Assembly: GCA_033063855.1 (NCBI GenBank)
Contig: CP093829.1
Location: 1,932,243 to 1,996,242, forward strand
Direction of reading: 5' to 3'
Source of the DNA: Smittia aterrima
Lineage: Eukaryota; Arthropoda; Insecta; Diptera; Chironomidae
Length of the DNA stretch: 64,000 bases
Part shown: positions 30,160 to 41,734 of the stretch, in pieces
How the letters are laid out: every line of letters starts with the position of its first letter
Position numbering within the stretch: the first letter of the stretch is position 1
Position numbers and translations under genes: made by a program
The notes under the pieces: generated by a model
Database searches by the model: none
What the model was told of the DNA's origin: nothing
Seen by the model: only the letters and a program-made list of their open reading frames with translations

Positions 30160-32638
30160 GTTAGTCTTTCATTTTAATTTTACTAATAAATAAATTGAAT
30201 GAAGAACATGAAAAGTCCCATTTACGGAAAATAATTCATCACACAAACGATAAATTACGGTCGATATCAATTAGACCATTAAGTAATGCGTCAAAATGAA
30301 GACAAAGTTTGAGTTTCCATTACTCAGAAATTTATCAACCACTTGAGTTCCTCCTGCTTGACTCCCACGTCCTTCACTTCTTTATTACCATTAGATAAAG
30401 CCACGTAGTCGTAGTTAGTTCGCACGTAATAAATTTTATATTTCAAATCACTTGGCATGAAATGCAATCGAGCTCGGTTCACTGAACTCAGATCGTTCTT
30501 TCTTTTTTTGCATCAATTTGTGATTCACATTCCTGTCGCAGATATTTTAGCGAATATTTATATGCAGCACACTTGATCGTTACCACACAAACCGCAAATC
30601 AATCAAGACATCAAACACTTTAAAACAATTCATCGTCTTAATTGAAATTGATTCATATCGCGCGTAAGCAATTGAATAAAACTGTTCACAAAAGCCGAGA
30701 ACAATTAAATTTAATTGATATCAACAGAAAATGTTTCTCTTACACGAGATGCTTCATAATAAATTGCCCTTTAAATCCTTCTCCTCCCTGCACCTTTGAC
30801 ACAATTTAATTGAGAAACAACAGCTCTTTTAATTGTCGATTGAACGACTCGCTTTAGTAAAGTTCTTTTCTTAATTAATGATGTCGTAAGCAAATACTTT
30901 GAAGCTCTAGGCAAGAATTTATGAAAACATTTCTTGGATCTCAAATATTTTCAAAAGAAATTTTGAAATCTTAAATCTTTTGATCTCACCGCAAAATTCA
31001 TTTCAGTTTCTTTAATTTGTCGTCACGAACGAAACAATATAAACAATAGATTAAACTTCAATTAAGCAAAAACAAACAATTTGGCAACTTTGACCTTCTC
31101 TAAACTTCAATTCTGAGATAATCTAACAATAGAACAAATTGGTTTAGTTTTCTCTATCGCAGAAAAGTTTCTGGTGGGAAGAACTCAACTTAATTAAAGC
31201 TTTTGAAGCTGATGCTAAGTAACGAGAGATTAATTAGTTTTATTCGGAAATCACATTTCCCTTTTCTGTTACGAGCAATCATCAAATTGAGTTGTACTCT
31301 AACGATAAGAGTTTTATCAAAGTCTTCAACATTTCAAAATGAACAACGAACCGTGATTTATACTTTTAATATTCAAAACTGAATTTGAATTTATTTAAAA
31401 GCTCGGTCATGGTATGGAGTTGACGTCAGTGCTTTCAATTTTAATTTTTGGTGGAATTGTAAAGACAGGAAGTTAAACAGACAAAATGACTAGAGAATTG
31501 AAAAATTCATAAAATTGTTGTAAACAATAATGTCGTTTAAAAGAAAAGAAAAGCGTCATCACGAGATTCATGTCGTCAGATCCATTCCGTTTGGCGCCAA
31601 GAAAACCACAAGAATTTCCTTTCAAGTGGGCAAGAGTAAACAATCGAGATGATTGCTTGCTTGAGGGTCTTTTGAGTTCCTTTCTGTCTTGAACCTTTTC
31701 CTTTCTTCTCCCCAATCGGAATCGAATTATTTTTATTGCAAGATAGAGAAGATCTTTGCTTGTCGAGAAAATTTTCTCCTGAATCACGAGACGTGAGAGA
31801 AGAAAAGCTTTATAAATATTGGCGTGTATGCTCCGTTGGTTTCACTCAGAATCATGAGAAAATTCAATGTAAACATAGAGAACGATTCGCCGAATAACAA
31901 CACACAAAATAGAAGAAACAAAAATGAATACTTCTCACTCATAATATTTTTTTATTCCGACACAGCAACGAAACCACGAGCTGTCTCAGTATTCAGTCGA
32001 TGCTGCGTGTGGAAAGAAGCTTTAAAAGATTATTGCGATTCTTTTCGATTAAGAAAAGAAAAAGTTGAGTGGGACGAAGGAAATTCTTTGACACTTTCTC
32101 TTTGAGACAAATTCTAAAATCGCGGAAGCTTTGACATCCGGCTTACGATAAAACTGTTTGGAGAGAAGATTTGACAAGTGAACCGGAAAATAATTTATTT
32201 AAAGGAGAATTATTCAAAAGAAAAGTGAAAAATTATTTCGCTCGTGCTCAAAAGTTTTTCCACGGGAGCGAAAAATTATTTTTGGATCACTTCCAAGTTC
32301 ACGTTGTTGTTGCTACGTGAAAAACGTGAAAAACCTTTTCTCTCAATTTTGTGTTTTTATTTTTTCTATTCGTTTGTGCGAGCCAAATTGCATTACGTGC
32401 AAAGTGATTACTCGTGATCGGTGAGAAACAATTTAACGACTGTTGAATGAAGTTTCTCAATATTTTATGGCACATTGAAAGGAAAATCATCAAGTTTGTA
32501 AATAATTTAATCAAATCCAATTTGAAGTGGTGAAGGAAAATTAAGTGGAGCAGAAGCAGACACTTGTTGCGTTCAGTTGTCATTCGCCTGCAATGAGATT
32601 CTGAGCGTTAGTGACAAAGGAGATTTTATTAAGTGAAG
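30160..32638. other. Putative intron and promoter DNA of P-protein gene A
   Basis: This 2.5-kb AT-rich stretch separates the possible distal exon from the main first exon. It contains one perfect TGACGTCA at 31421-31428. Open frames here start at non-ATG codons or look random in composition. Confidence 0.45.
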
Positions 32639-35600
32639 ATGGGACTTTTCAAACGCCTTCAAAATGCGGGACGTCGTGTTTCAGCATCGGCCAATTCGAC
32701 TGAGCCGGAAGTTCATGATAGTCAGCCGAGGAACAAATCAGTAATTTCTTTGGTTCCTTTAAGTGAGGTGACTGAAGCGTCTTTGAAAGTTTTCCGACAA
32801 CTTCCTGGAAAGATTCGTCATGATCCGTCGATGGTCTCATTTCAACAAGAGCACGAGAGATTGAAAGGTAAAGTTACTGCCGACAACTGTAGATTCACTC
32901 AAAGCAAATGCCAAAAGTTATTTCGAAGGAATTTTCATTTAGTTTTCTTACATTTCACGAAAAGCCTTGAATAATGTCATTCAACGTCGTGTGAACGTTT
33001 ACAAGATTAGAAAGGAGTGAAAATCCTAAGCTTACATCATGTTTGAAGCAAATAAAGTAAACGAACCTTTCTAGTCTGATTATTGAAAGAAAATTCCTTC
33101 TCGTTAAGCATTAACTTAATTGCATTTGCTAAGGGTTGGATCATGCATAAAACAAGTCTGGCGAAATCTTCTTATTCATGGACACAACTCAACTCGTCGA
33201 CATAAAATTAAATGAACTTACAGCGGAACATTTTGATGATGGCGCTCATCACAGTGGAGAACAAGAGGGCTCACGACAAAGATTTGTGTCAGCTCAAAGT
33301 GTCGATGAAGTGGATGACGATTCAGATTCGGATAATGGCGAATTCATTACAATTAAAGTTACGAATGAAGAGGGAAAGACCGAAGCGGAAGAAGTTGATC
33401 ACATCAAAGAGCACAAAGAACATAAAGCGAGGTAATGAAGTGAAAACTTATCGCAAAGTTAAATTCATCGATTTTTCTTTGCGTTCACAGGGAAGAGCCT
33501 AAACACCATGCTCACGCTCCTAGTCACGCTCCAGTGAGTAGCCATCAAGAAAGTCCTCCAAAACTTTATGACGACCATCATGAGTCAAATCCTGATCAAA
33601 ATCCTTTCCACAAGTTTGGAAAAATCGGCTGCTTAACTGCAGTTTGGATTTTAACCGTTGGGTTTCTCACTTCAACTCCTGAGAAGACTTTGGAGCCACG
33701 TCAATTGGCTGTTCCAATCTACGAATCGAGAATCTTCAACTTCCCAGAGATTCCTAAAGGCACAAGAATTAACGCTTCCCTTGCCGGAGCTTTCGAGGCT
33801 CCTTTCGATGGTTTAGTCGAACAAAATCTCATGCGAACTGACTTCCAGCATCGCAAATCGAAACTCAATGAAAAGGAAATCGAAAATTATATTCGCGTTT
33901 ATCTGCAAACTGACACTGAAAAAATTCTGACCCCACCGAGAATCTTCGCAGTTGTTCATCCTCAAGACTTTGACTCCGCAAATACAACGAAAGTCCCGAT
34001 AATGTTTGACATTGGCGAAGACAACATGGAACAATTAAAGGAAGATGGAGAATCCATTCAACTTGTGATTAGAAGCAACTTCACGAGAACTCCCGAGAAA
34101 TTAAAACAAGAAATGCCTTTGACATTTGTTTACGACATTGCTCCGATAAATAAACAGATTGGCGTGATCTTCGCGGCCTTCGTATTAATCTTTCTTTACG
34201 CGCTTATCATTTGGGAGGTGAGATTGAAATACTTTCATCATATCAAAAAGTTACTAACGTCGTTAAACGAAACACTAATAGCCCGCAATTAAACAATTTC
34301 AGTGGCAGTGAAAACATTTACGACGACAGTAAAACTATTTGATGAATGATTTTATGATACGAGTTATCATAACTTCCATAATATCGTTCACAGGTTGTTC
34401 ACCGAACCTTCGCTGCTGTTCTCGCAAGTACTTTGTCGATTGCTTTATTAGCGGCCTTGAATGATAGACCAACGCATCATGAGATTATCGCTTGGATCGA
34501 TGTTGAAACAATTCTTTTGTTGTTCTCGATGATGATTCTCGTTGCTATCTTAACTGAGACTGGTGTCTTCGATCATCTCGCTGTCTATGCTTACAAAGTA
34601 AGACTCGGAAGTTTCTAAAATATTTGGAATCAATAGTTTTCTTCTCAGATTACCGATGGAAAAATCTGGCCGTTGATTCATTGTCTTTGCATCATCACTT
34701 GCTTGGTGTCGATGCTTTTGGACAACGTGACGACTGTTCTGCTGATGGCTCCGATCACAATCACACTTTGTGAAGATTTAGACTTGAATCCAGTTCCGAT
34801 TCTGATGGCAATTGTCGTTCACGCCAATATTGGAGGCACGGCAACTCCCGTTGGAGATCCACCAAATATTATCATCACTTCCAATCCGACAATCCTCGAA
34901 AGCGTAAGGAATTAATTTCCTAAAGCTCTAAAAGCTCGACGAACTTTTTTTTTTCTCCCAACAGGGCGTGACATTCATCAACTTTACGGTTCACATGTTC
35001 ATTGGCGTCGTCATTCTAACTCTCACGACGAACCTTCACCTTCGATTCATCTACAAGGATATCAAAGCGTTGCTAATTCATGAGCCGAAAGAGATTAAGA
35101 ACTTAAAGCGAAATATAATCGTTTGGGAACGAGCGGCTGCCTCAATTTCGCCTTTCAGTCAAGACGCGCATTTGGTTCGAGAAACTTTGTTGAAGAAAGT
35201 GAAGATTTTACGACATGATTTGAAGAAAAAGGTTGCAAAGGGAGGAGTTGAAGTCGAAAGATACAAGTCGACACTTCAAGATATGGAGAAGGCTTATCCG
35301 ATTAAGAAGCGTGGACTTCTCATCAAGTCTGGCATTGTCTTGGCTTTCATCTTAACGCTTTTCTTGGTCGAGTCAATTCCTGAGATTCATCGACTGTCAC
35401 TCGGTTGGTCAGCTTTGCTTGGAGTTATTCTTCTTCTCATCATTAGTAACAGAGACGACATGGATGCGATTCTTCATCGAGTTGAGTTCTCGACTTTGCT
35501 TTTCTTCGCTGCGATGTTTGTTCTCATGGAAGCGGTTGAACGAATGGGTTTTATCACTTGGATTGGCTCGGGATGTGAAGATATCATCAAATCGGTTTCA

Positions 35601-36023
35601 AAGGAATATCGTCTCGCTGTTGCCATCATCATTATTTTGTGGCTTTCAGCTTTGACGTCAGCATTTGTTGACTCAATTCCCGTGACGCAAATGATGGTGA
35701 AGATTGTAATTTCGATGGCAGCAAAGCTGTCACTTCCTTTGCAACCACTCGTTTGGGCATTAGCCTTTGGTCCTTGTCTCGGAGGTAATGGAACACTCGT
35801 CGGTGCTTCAGCAAATATCATTGGCGCTGGGATTGCTGAACAACACGGATACAAAATGACTTTCATGGATTTCTTCAAGTGAGTGAATTAAATCTCAAGA
35901 GAAACATCTCAAACATTTTCCTTTCTCTTCACAAACAGATTCGGATTCCCCATAATGATCGGCACAATCATCATCACAACAGCTTACCTGTTGATTTCTC
36001 ATACTGTGTTCGTGTGGCACTGA
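32639..36023 (+). CDS. P-protein (OCA2/hoepel) transporter, gene A
   Basis: Exons 32639-32867, 33224-33431, 33491-34217, 34394-34597, 34649-34903, 34965-35878 and 35939-36023 give 873 residues. A cytosolic N terminus carries a motif shared by all three copies (LPGKIRHDPSMVSFQQEHER) and an acidic segment. One membrane span (CLTAVWILTVGFLTSTPEK) and an extracytosolic loop with N-glycosylation sites follow. Then comes the polytopic ion-transporter domain: WIDVETILLLFSMMILVAIL, LLDNVTTVLLMAP, TATPVGDPPNIII, SAFVDSIPVTQMM and LGGNGTLVGASANIIGAGIA, ending FVWHC-terminally at VWH. In vertebrates OCA2 controls melanosome anion conductance and pH; fly members are called hoepel. Gene B lies 1.1 kb downstream. 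A polyadenylation signal is at 36104-36109. Confidence 0.93.
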
Positions 36024-36103
36024 ACCAAACAAACATTTATGCCTTGACAAATAACAAAACTTTTTTGAACAATTTTCTAGCGTAGAAACATTTTAATGAA
36101 GCA

Positions 36104-36109
36104 AATAAA
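36104..36109 (+). terminator. Polyadenylation signal AATAAA of P-protein gene A
   Basis: AATAAA lies 81 bp after the stop codon at 36021-36023. Confidence 0.6.
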
Positions 36110-37158
36110 AAATATTTTTCGTAAATCAAAGCAAAAGTTTATCAATCGAAACGAAAAAAATAAACAAAACGTGAGTAACCCACGCAATGCAAGTAGTCTC
36201 GCGAGTTATGTTTCATTCATCTTGAAAAGTCTTTTGAATTTCTGAGAAGAGAATAAGTGAGTCGAGAGTACGAACTGCGAAACACTCTGTCGGTAGAAAA
36301 GCTTTTTTTTACAAAAGCAGCCGTGCGATGTTCACTCAAAAAGTCAGATATTTTTTTGAGAATTTACAGAATCACGGGGCAAGTTGCTTTCCGCTTCGAC
36401 AGTCTGAGTTCAGTCTGCTCTGTGCGATCGTCGTGAAAGCAATTCGTGTCTAAAAGCCAAAACAAATTTTGTTGCGTGGGTGGAAATCTTTCTTTCTCCT
36501 CATTTTTTTACTATCAATAAATCCTTCGCCGAGTGAATTCACAACTTAATGATCTGCACGAAAGTGTTTTTGTTGATGTTCAATTCGATTTAATGAAAAT
36601 CCGTTAAATCTACTGCACTCGTAAAATTAAAATAAAATTATTTAATATCTCGCGATTGAGATCAAGCAAAGATTTTAGCGAAACATTAATTCAATTAAAG
36701 AGAAATTGTTTTCAATTAATTGACAAAAATGTTTTTGTACGAAATGAGTGTGAATTTGAAAACAAAACTTTCTTCTTATTTTCTCGTCTCAGGAAAATTC
36801 TCAAATTTTCAAGTGGCAATAAGCGGCTCGTTCCGGACTAAGCCGGTTGAGAGATCAACGCTTTAATATCAAATTGCAAAGAGAATTGAGAAAGTAAATT
36901 AATTTTAGCGACACATTTTCTTATCTGTAAGCTCGTGACTAATATCGACGCCTTTTTCTGATAAGAAATAGACTTCTGTCCAAGATTGTTGTGTTGTGCA
37001 GTCGCTCAGTGAATTTTTCGTGTAGCGAGTGTTTACGGAAAAAGTTGTAAAATTTTGTTTTTCCCTCAGACGAAAAACATTTCACATATTACGCCTCTCT
37101 CCGACTGTCAACTTTATTTAATAAATCGTTAGATGAAACATATCCGTAGCGAGTAGAA
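36110..37158. promoter_or_regulatory. Upstream region of P-protein gene B
   Basis: This 1-kb spacer between genes A and B must hold the promoter and 5' UTR of B. The short open frame at 36656-36841 begins at a non-ATG codon and shows no conserved feature. Confidence 0.45.
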
Positions 37159-40100
37159 ATGGGACTTTTCAAGCGTTCAAACGCTGAACCAAGTGAATCT
37201 CCTGACGAGGCTGGTCCATCGACAAGCCGAAGTCATCACCCTCCTCCTAAGAAATCGATTTTTGATTTCCTTATTGTTAATCGCACTAGAGTTCCAGAGG
37301 CAACGTTAGCAGTATGGCGAAATCTTCCAACGGAGATTCGACAAGATCCGTCGATGATAAACTTTCAACGAGAAGCTGAAAGGTGGAAAGGTAGGAAATG
37401 AATGAAATATTGTAAACCAGACATTTCTGCACAAAACCAAGTTCATGGCAGTTTCAAAGTTATCAATAGATTTCATTTCATCAACTCAGTCTTTTGTAGT
37501 TTGATTAGCTTTCGAGTCAACGTACATCCATTCCATTTATTACACAACGCCCATCTCCTCTCGTTCAACTAAAGTTAATTTGATTATGATTTCTATTCAC
37601 AACAACATAGCGGAGCATTCGGATGCGGCGTCCATCTCCGGCGGCACGAACAACGATGAAATTGAGATGGAAGACAGCAAAGCATTAAATGACAAAAGTC
37701 GTGAAGATGAAGAGTCGGAGGAGGATTCCGATGGCGTTCAGTTCATTTCAATTAAAGTGACGAGCCCCGATGGAGGAGTTCGTGATGAGAAAGACTTGGA
37801 ATCGGAAGTTGCAAGGCCAAAGAAAGTTGTGATGATGCTTGAACCTCCGAGAAGTCCCGACGATCACTCAGAGATTCATTCGGATACAAGTTACACTCAT
37901 CATCCACCAAAAGCTGACTCGCCCTACAATGAGTTTGGAAAAGTCTTCTTCCTCGTTTGCATTTGGTTCTTGATGATCATTTTTCTCACTTCAACGCCCG
38001 AGAAGAAAATCGAGAAGCGTCAGCTGGTTCTCCCGAAAGACGAACCAAAATATTATAATTTCCCATCTCAGCCAACAAGCACTCTCGTTCACATAAAGAT
38101 TCAAGCTCCTTTCCTACCTGACCCAAGAGAATACACGCGACGAGCACACAATCGAACAATCGACAAGCGGAATAAGGAGAACACTCTTGTGATTTATCTT
38201 CGAACGAATACTGAACGAGCATTGACGCCAAACAAAACTTTCTACATCTACAAACCAGAAGAAATAGATTTCGTGAATGCATCAAATCTCGAGTTCATGT
38301 TCGACATTGGCGAAGACAACTTTTTTGATCTTGAAGAGAACGAAATTGTGCAAGCTGTGATCTTGAGTAACTTCTCAAAGACGCCGCCAGTGGAGAAACA
38401 AGAGATGGCAATTATATTCAGCGTCGACTTCACACCTATCAATAAACCAATTGGAGTTCTGTTTGCTGCTTTCACTCTAATCCTTTTGTATGCCCTCATC
38501 GTTTGGGAGGTGAGTAAACTTGTTTGCTTACTTGTCATGACGAGGGTTGAACATATTTATCTTCGATTCAGGTTGTTCATCGAACTTTTGCTGCGATTAT
38601 TGCCAGCACTTTGTCGATTGCTTTCCTTGCCGCTTTGAATGATAGACCAACGCATGAGGAAATCATGGGATGGATCGATGTTGAAACAATTCTTCTCTTG
38701 TTCTCGATGATGATTCTTGTCGGGATCTTAACTGAGACTGGAGTCTTCGATCACCTCGCGGTCTATTGTTATCGTGTAAGTTTATCTTGTAAGTTCGGGA
38801 ATTTATTTTTCAATCAATCTTTTTATCAGATAACAAATGGACAAATCTGGCCGTTGATTCATTGTCTTTGCATCATCACTTGCTTGGTGTCGATGCTTTT
38901 GGACAACGTGACGACTGTTCTGCTGATGGCTCCGATCACAATCACACTTTGTGAAGACATGGATTTGAATCCAGTTCCGATTTTGATGGCGATCGTCATT
39001 CATGCGAACATTGGAGGATGTGCTACTCCCGTTGGTGATACACCGAACATCATTATAACAACAAATAAAACTGTTATGGACAGCGTAAGTGTCATCAACT
39101 AAATTAGTTTTAATCTGAAAGTTTTATTTCTCATCAGGGAATCAATTTCTTGAACTTTACAATTCACATGCTGATTGGAGTCGCAATCATCACTTTCACG
39201 ACCAACGTTCATCTTCGATTGATTTACCCGAACATCAACACACTTTTCATTCATGAGCCAAAAGATATTAAGATGTTAAAGAAGAGCATCATGACATGGG
39301 AAAGAACTCTCAGGAATTCAATTTCGCCATTCAGTAAAGACGCTGATTTGATTCGTGAGACTTTAGTGAAGAAAGTGAAGTCACTGCGACATGAACTCAA
39401 ACGAAAACTTAGCCGCGGTGTTGTTGAAACGACGCGATACCGATCGACATTGGAAGACATGGAAAAAGCTTATCCCATCAAGAACAAAGGCTTGCTGATC
39501 AAATCTGCTGTTGCTCTCGTTTTCATTTTAATTCTTTTCTTTGTTCAATCGATTCCCGAAATCAGAAAGCTTTCGCTCGGATGGTCAGCGCTTATTGGAA
39601 TCTTATTCTTATTGATCATTAGTGAACGCGATGACATGGACGCGATTCTTCATCGCGTGGAGTGGCCAACTTTGCTTTTCTTCGCGGCGATGTTTGTCTT
39701 AATGGAAGCAGTCGAACGAATGGGCTTTATCGCATTCATTGGATCAGGAACTGAAACAATCATTAAGGGCGTCTCAAAGGAATATCGACTCGCGTTTGCT
39801 ATCATAATCATTCTCTGGGTTTCAGCGTTATCTTCTGCTTTCGTTGAAAACCTTCCTGTAACTCAAATGATGTTGAAAATTGTCATTTCATTGGCTGGCA
39901 ACACGAAGCTTGGTTTGCCACTTCAACCTCTCGTTTGGGCTATTGCATTTGGTCCTGCGTTGGGTGGCAACGGAACTTTAGTCGGAGCATCACCGAACAT
40001 CATAGGAGCGGGCATAGCAGAACAACACGGATACAAAATGACTTTCATGGATTTTCTGAAGTGAGTCGATTAAATCAAAATTTTGCCTAACGAGTTAATG

Positions 40101-40205
40101 AAACTTTTTTCATCAAACAGATTCGGATTTCCCATCATGCTCGTCAGCGTCCTCTTCGCTAACGGCTATCTCCTGCTCTGTCACGCTTTTCTAACTTGGC
40201 ATTAA
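37159..40205 (+). CDS. P-protein (OCA2/hoepel) transporter, gene B
   Basis: Exons 37159-37390, 37611-38509, 38572-38775, 38830-39084, 39138-40060 and 40121-40205 give 865 residues. The layout matches gene A: MGLFKR start, conserved LPTEIRQDPSMINFQREAER motif, acidic linker, first span (VCIWFLMIIFLTSTPEK), glycosylated loop and transporter domain. Exons 2 and 3 of gene A are fused here, while the remaining introns match. Notable changes are CATPVGDTPNIII where A and C have GDPPN, SAFVENLPVTQMM where A has VDSIP, and GASPNIIGAG where A and C have GASAN. These lie in the most conserved re-entrant regions of the family, so transport properties may differ. Part of exon 4 is identical in DNA to gene A. 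Confidence 0.93.
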
Positions 40206-41624
40206 ACTTCTGTGTTGTAATCTACGAGTGAATCATCATATTTCAATCTTAAAGCAATAACTCTCTTTTGTTCTTAAGTCGAGTGAAATAATTATTTGTG
40301 AGTTTAAAGGAATTTAGTCAATTAGCCCCTTCAACCTTTGTCATTTAAGTGAAGTCGAAGAGAGGACGAGAATAGAATTTGAAGCCATGACGATGTCATA
40401 AATTTTAATTCTGAAATTGAACGCGTGCTCTCCCACCCTCTAGACTTTTTGTCTGTTCTTATCATTGTGACGTCAATAATTATTTCCATAAAAAATAAAA
40501 TGAAATTGCGAGGAAAGAAGAGCAAACAGAGTTTTAATCAGCGAAATGACGCCCCCTTGTGGCTTTGTCATGCAACTTTATCGATTTTCCTTGCGAATTT
40601 TCCCAATTGATTTCCAGATTTCCACAGGAAAAATATTTCTCGCTTTCCTTCTCATGCGATTATCATCATTTAGTCGCGTTCGTGGTTTCGCGTCGTGTGG
40701 AGCTTTTCATTAATTCATTTGATTTTCATTGGAACGAAAGAAAAATCAAATGAAAAACATTTGGTCAATTTAACTTGAAAAGTTGAAAGAAAAATTCAAA
40801 GTCGACGGTTCAGTTTTTAAACAAAAAGTTTGTTTGAAATCATCATAATCAAGAACGAAGAAAAATTATAGAAAATTATTGAGCGAGGAAAAATGTCCCG
40901 TGGCGAGTGTTTGATACGTGAAAACTCGTTTGGGGTGAGAAAATGAACAATCGAACATGGAGCCAGCAATTTGAATGTTCCAACAAGGCGATAAAAGAGA
41001 TTTATTAATGGCTCAGTTGTTTGTGTGCGTGCGGAGTGCAGAGAAATCTCTTTCTTCAGGTTATCGCAGCAGGTCTGCCAACGGAGAAGAAGTTCAAAGA
41101 ATTCTCAACGAAAAAAAAAGTAGAAACTTCGAGAGAATGTAATTGCCTGTCGTTCACTCGGAAGGAAGCAGTTGTCGTTCTCGCGCAAGTCCCGCAAGGC
41201 AGATTCAGTTTGCAATAATTAAAAACAAACAAAGCTTTATGAACTCTCTGTTGTTTCCACGTGTTGCTGTGAAAAGTTTTTTTCTTCTCTGATTGAAGAG
41301 TTGTGAAGTTTTTATTAAAAAGAAAAGTTGAAAAGTTTATCCGCGTGTTTAATAAAAAAAAGTTTGACTAACAGAAATTCTGTTATCATGAGGTAAACAA
41401 GAAGAATAACAAAAAGACTCATGAAGATCAGAATAATCACGTCGGACACAATTTCACCTTTCTTATCATCAATTTTTGTTTGCGCCTCCACACGACGATA
41501 ATCGAGTAACAGCTTACATCAATCATAAACGCACAATCATCCAAAGACAGTTCCGTGTGTGAACTTTATGAACTAATTCGATTGATCGTCGCCAGCTTTC
41601 TTCATCACATCAGCTGTGATCAAC
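40206..41624. other. Intergenic region after gene B
   Basis: This includes the 3' end of gene B and presumably the distal promoter of gene C. One perfect TGACGTCA lies at 40468-40475. Short open frames here start at non-ATG codons or have random composition. Confidence 0.45.
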
Positions 41625-41734
41625 ATGTCACAGAATTTACTGCCTCCATCCACTTCATCCTCTCGCTCTCAGATCGCTTTCGCTCCTGTTGAATCGGACG
41701 AATCAGCTCATAGCATCGAGCCAGAGACACTATC
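41625..41734 (+). CDS. Possible alternative first coding exon of P-protein gene C
   Basis: The ATG at 41625 opens MSQNLLPPSTSSSRSQIAFA and continues for 36 codons, ending SIEPETL and then TC before a strong donor GTAAGT (phase 2). Exon 3 of gene C (57135) accepts phase 2, and the join reads ...ETLSEKADAEDN. The isoform would have 731 residues and a Ser/Pro-rich N terminus. It would imply an intron of about 15.4 kb. The same arrangement and phase is seen upstream of gene A, which supports the idea. There is no direct proof of transcription. Confidence 0.5.

Noticed and set aside
31824..32105. 93-codon plus-strand frame
   Set aside because: It overlaps the intron/promoter region of gene A, its composition looks random and it has no conserved motif.
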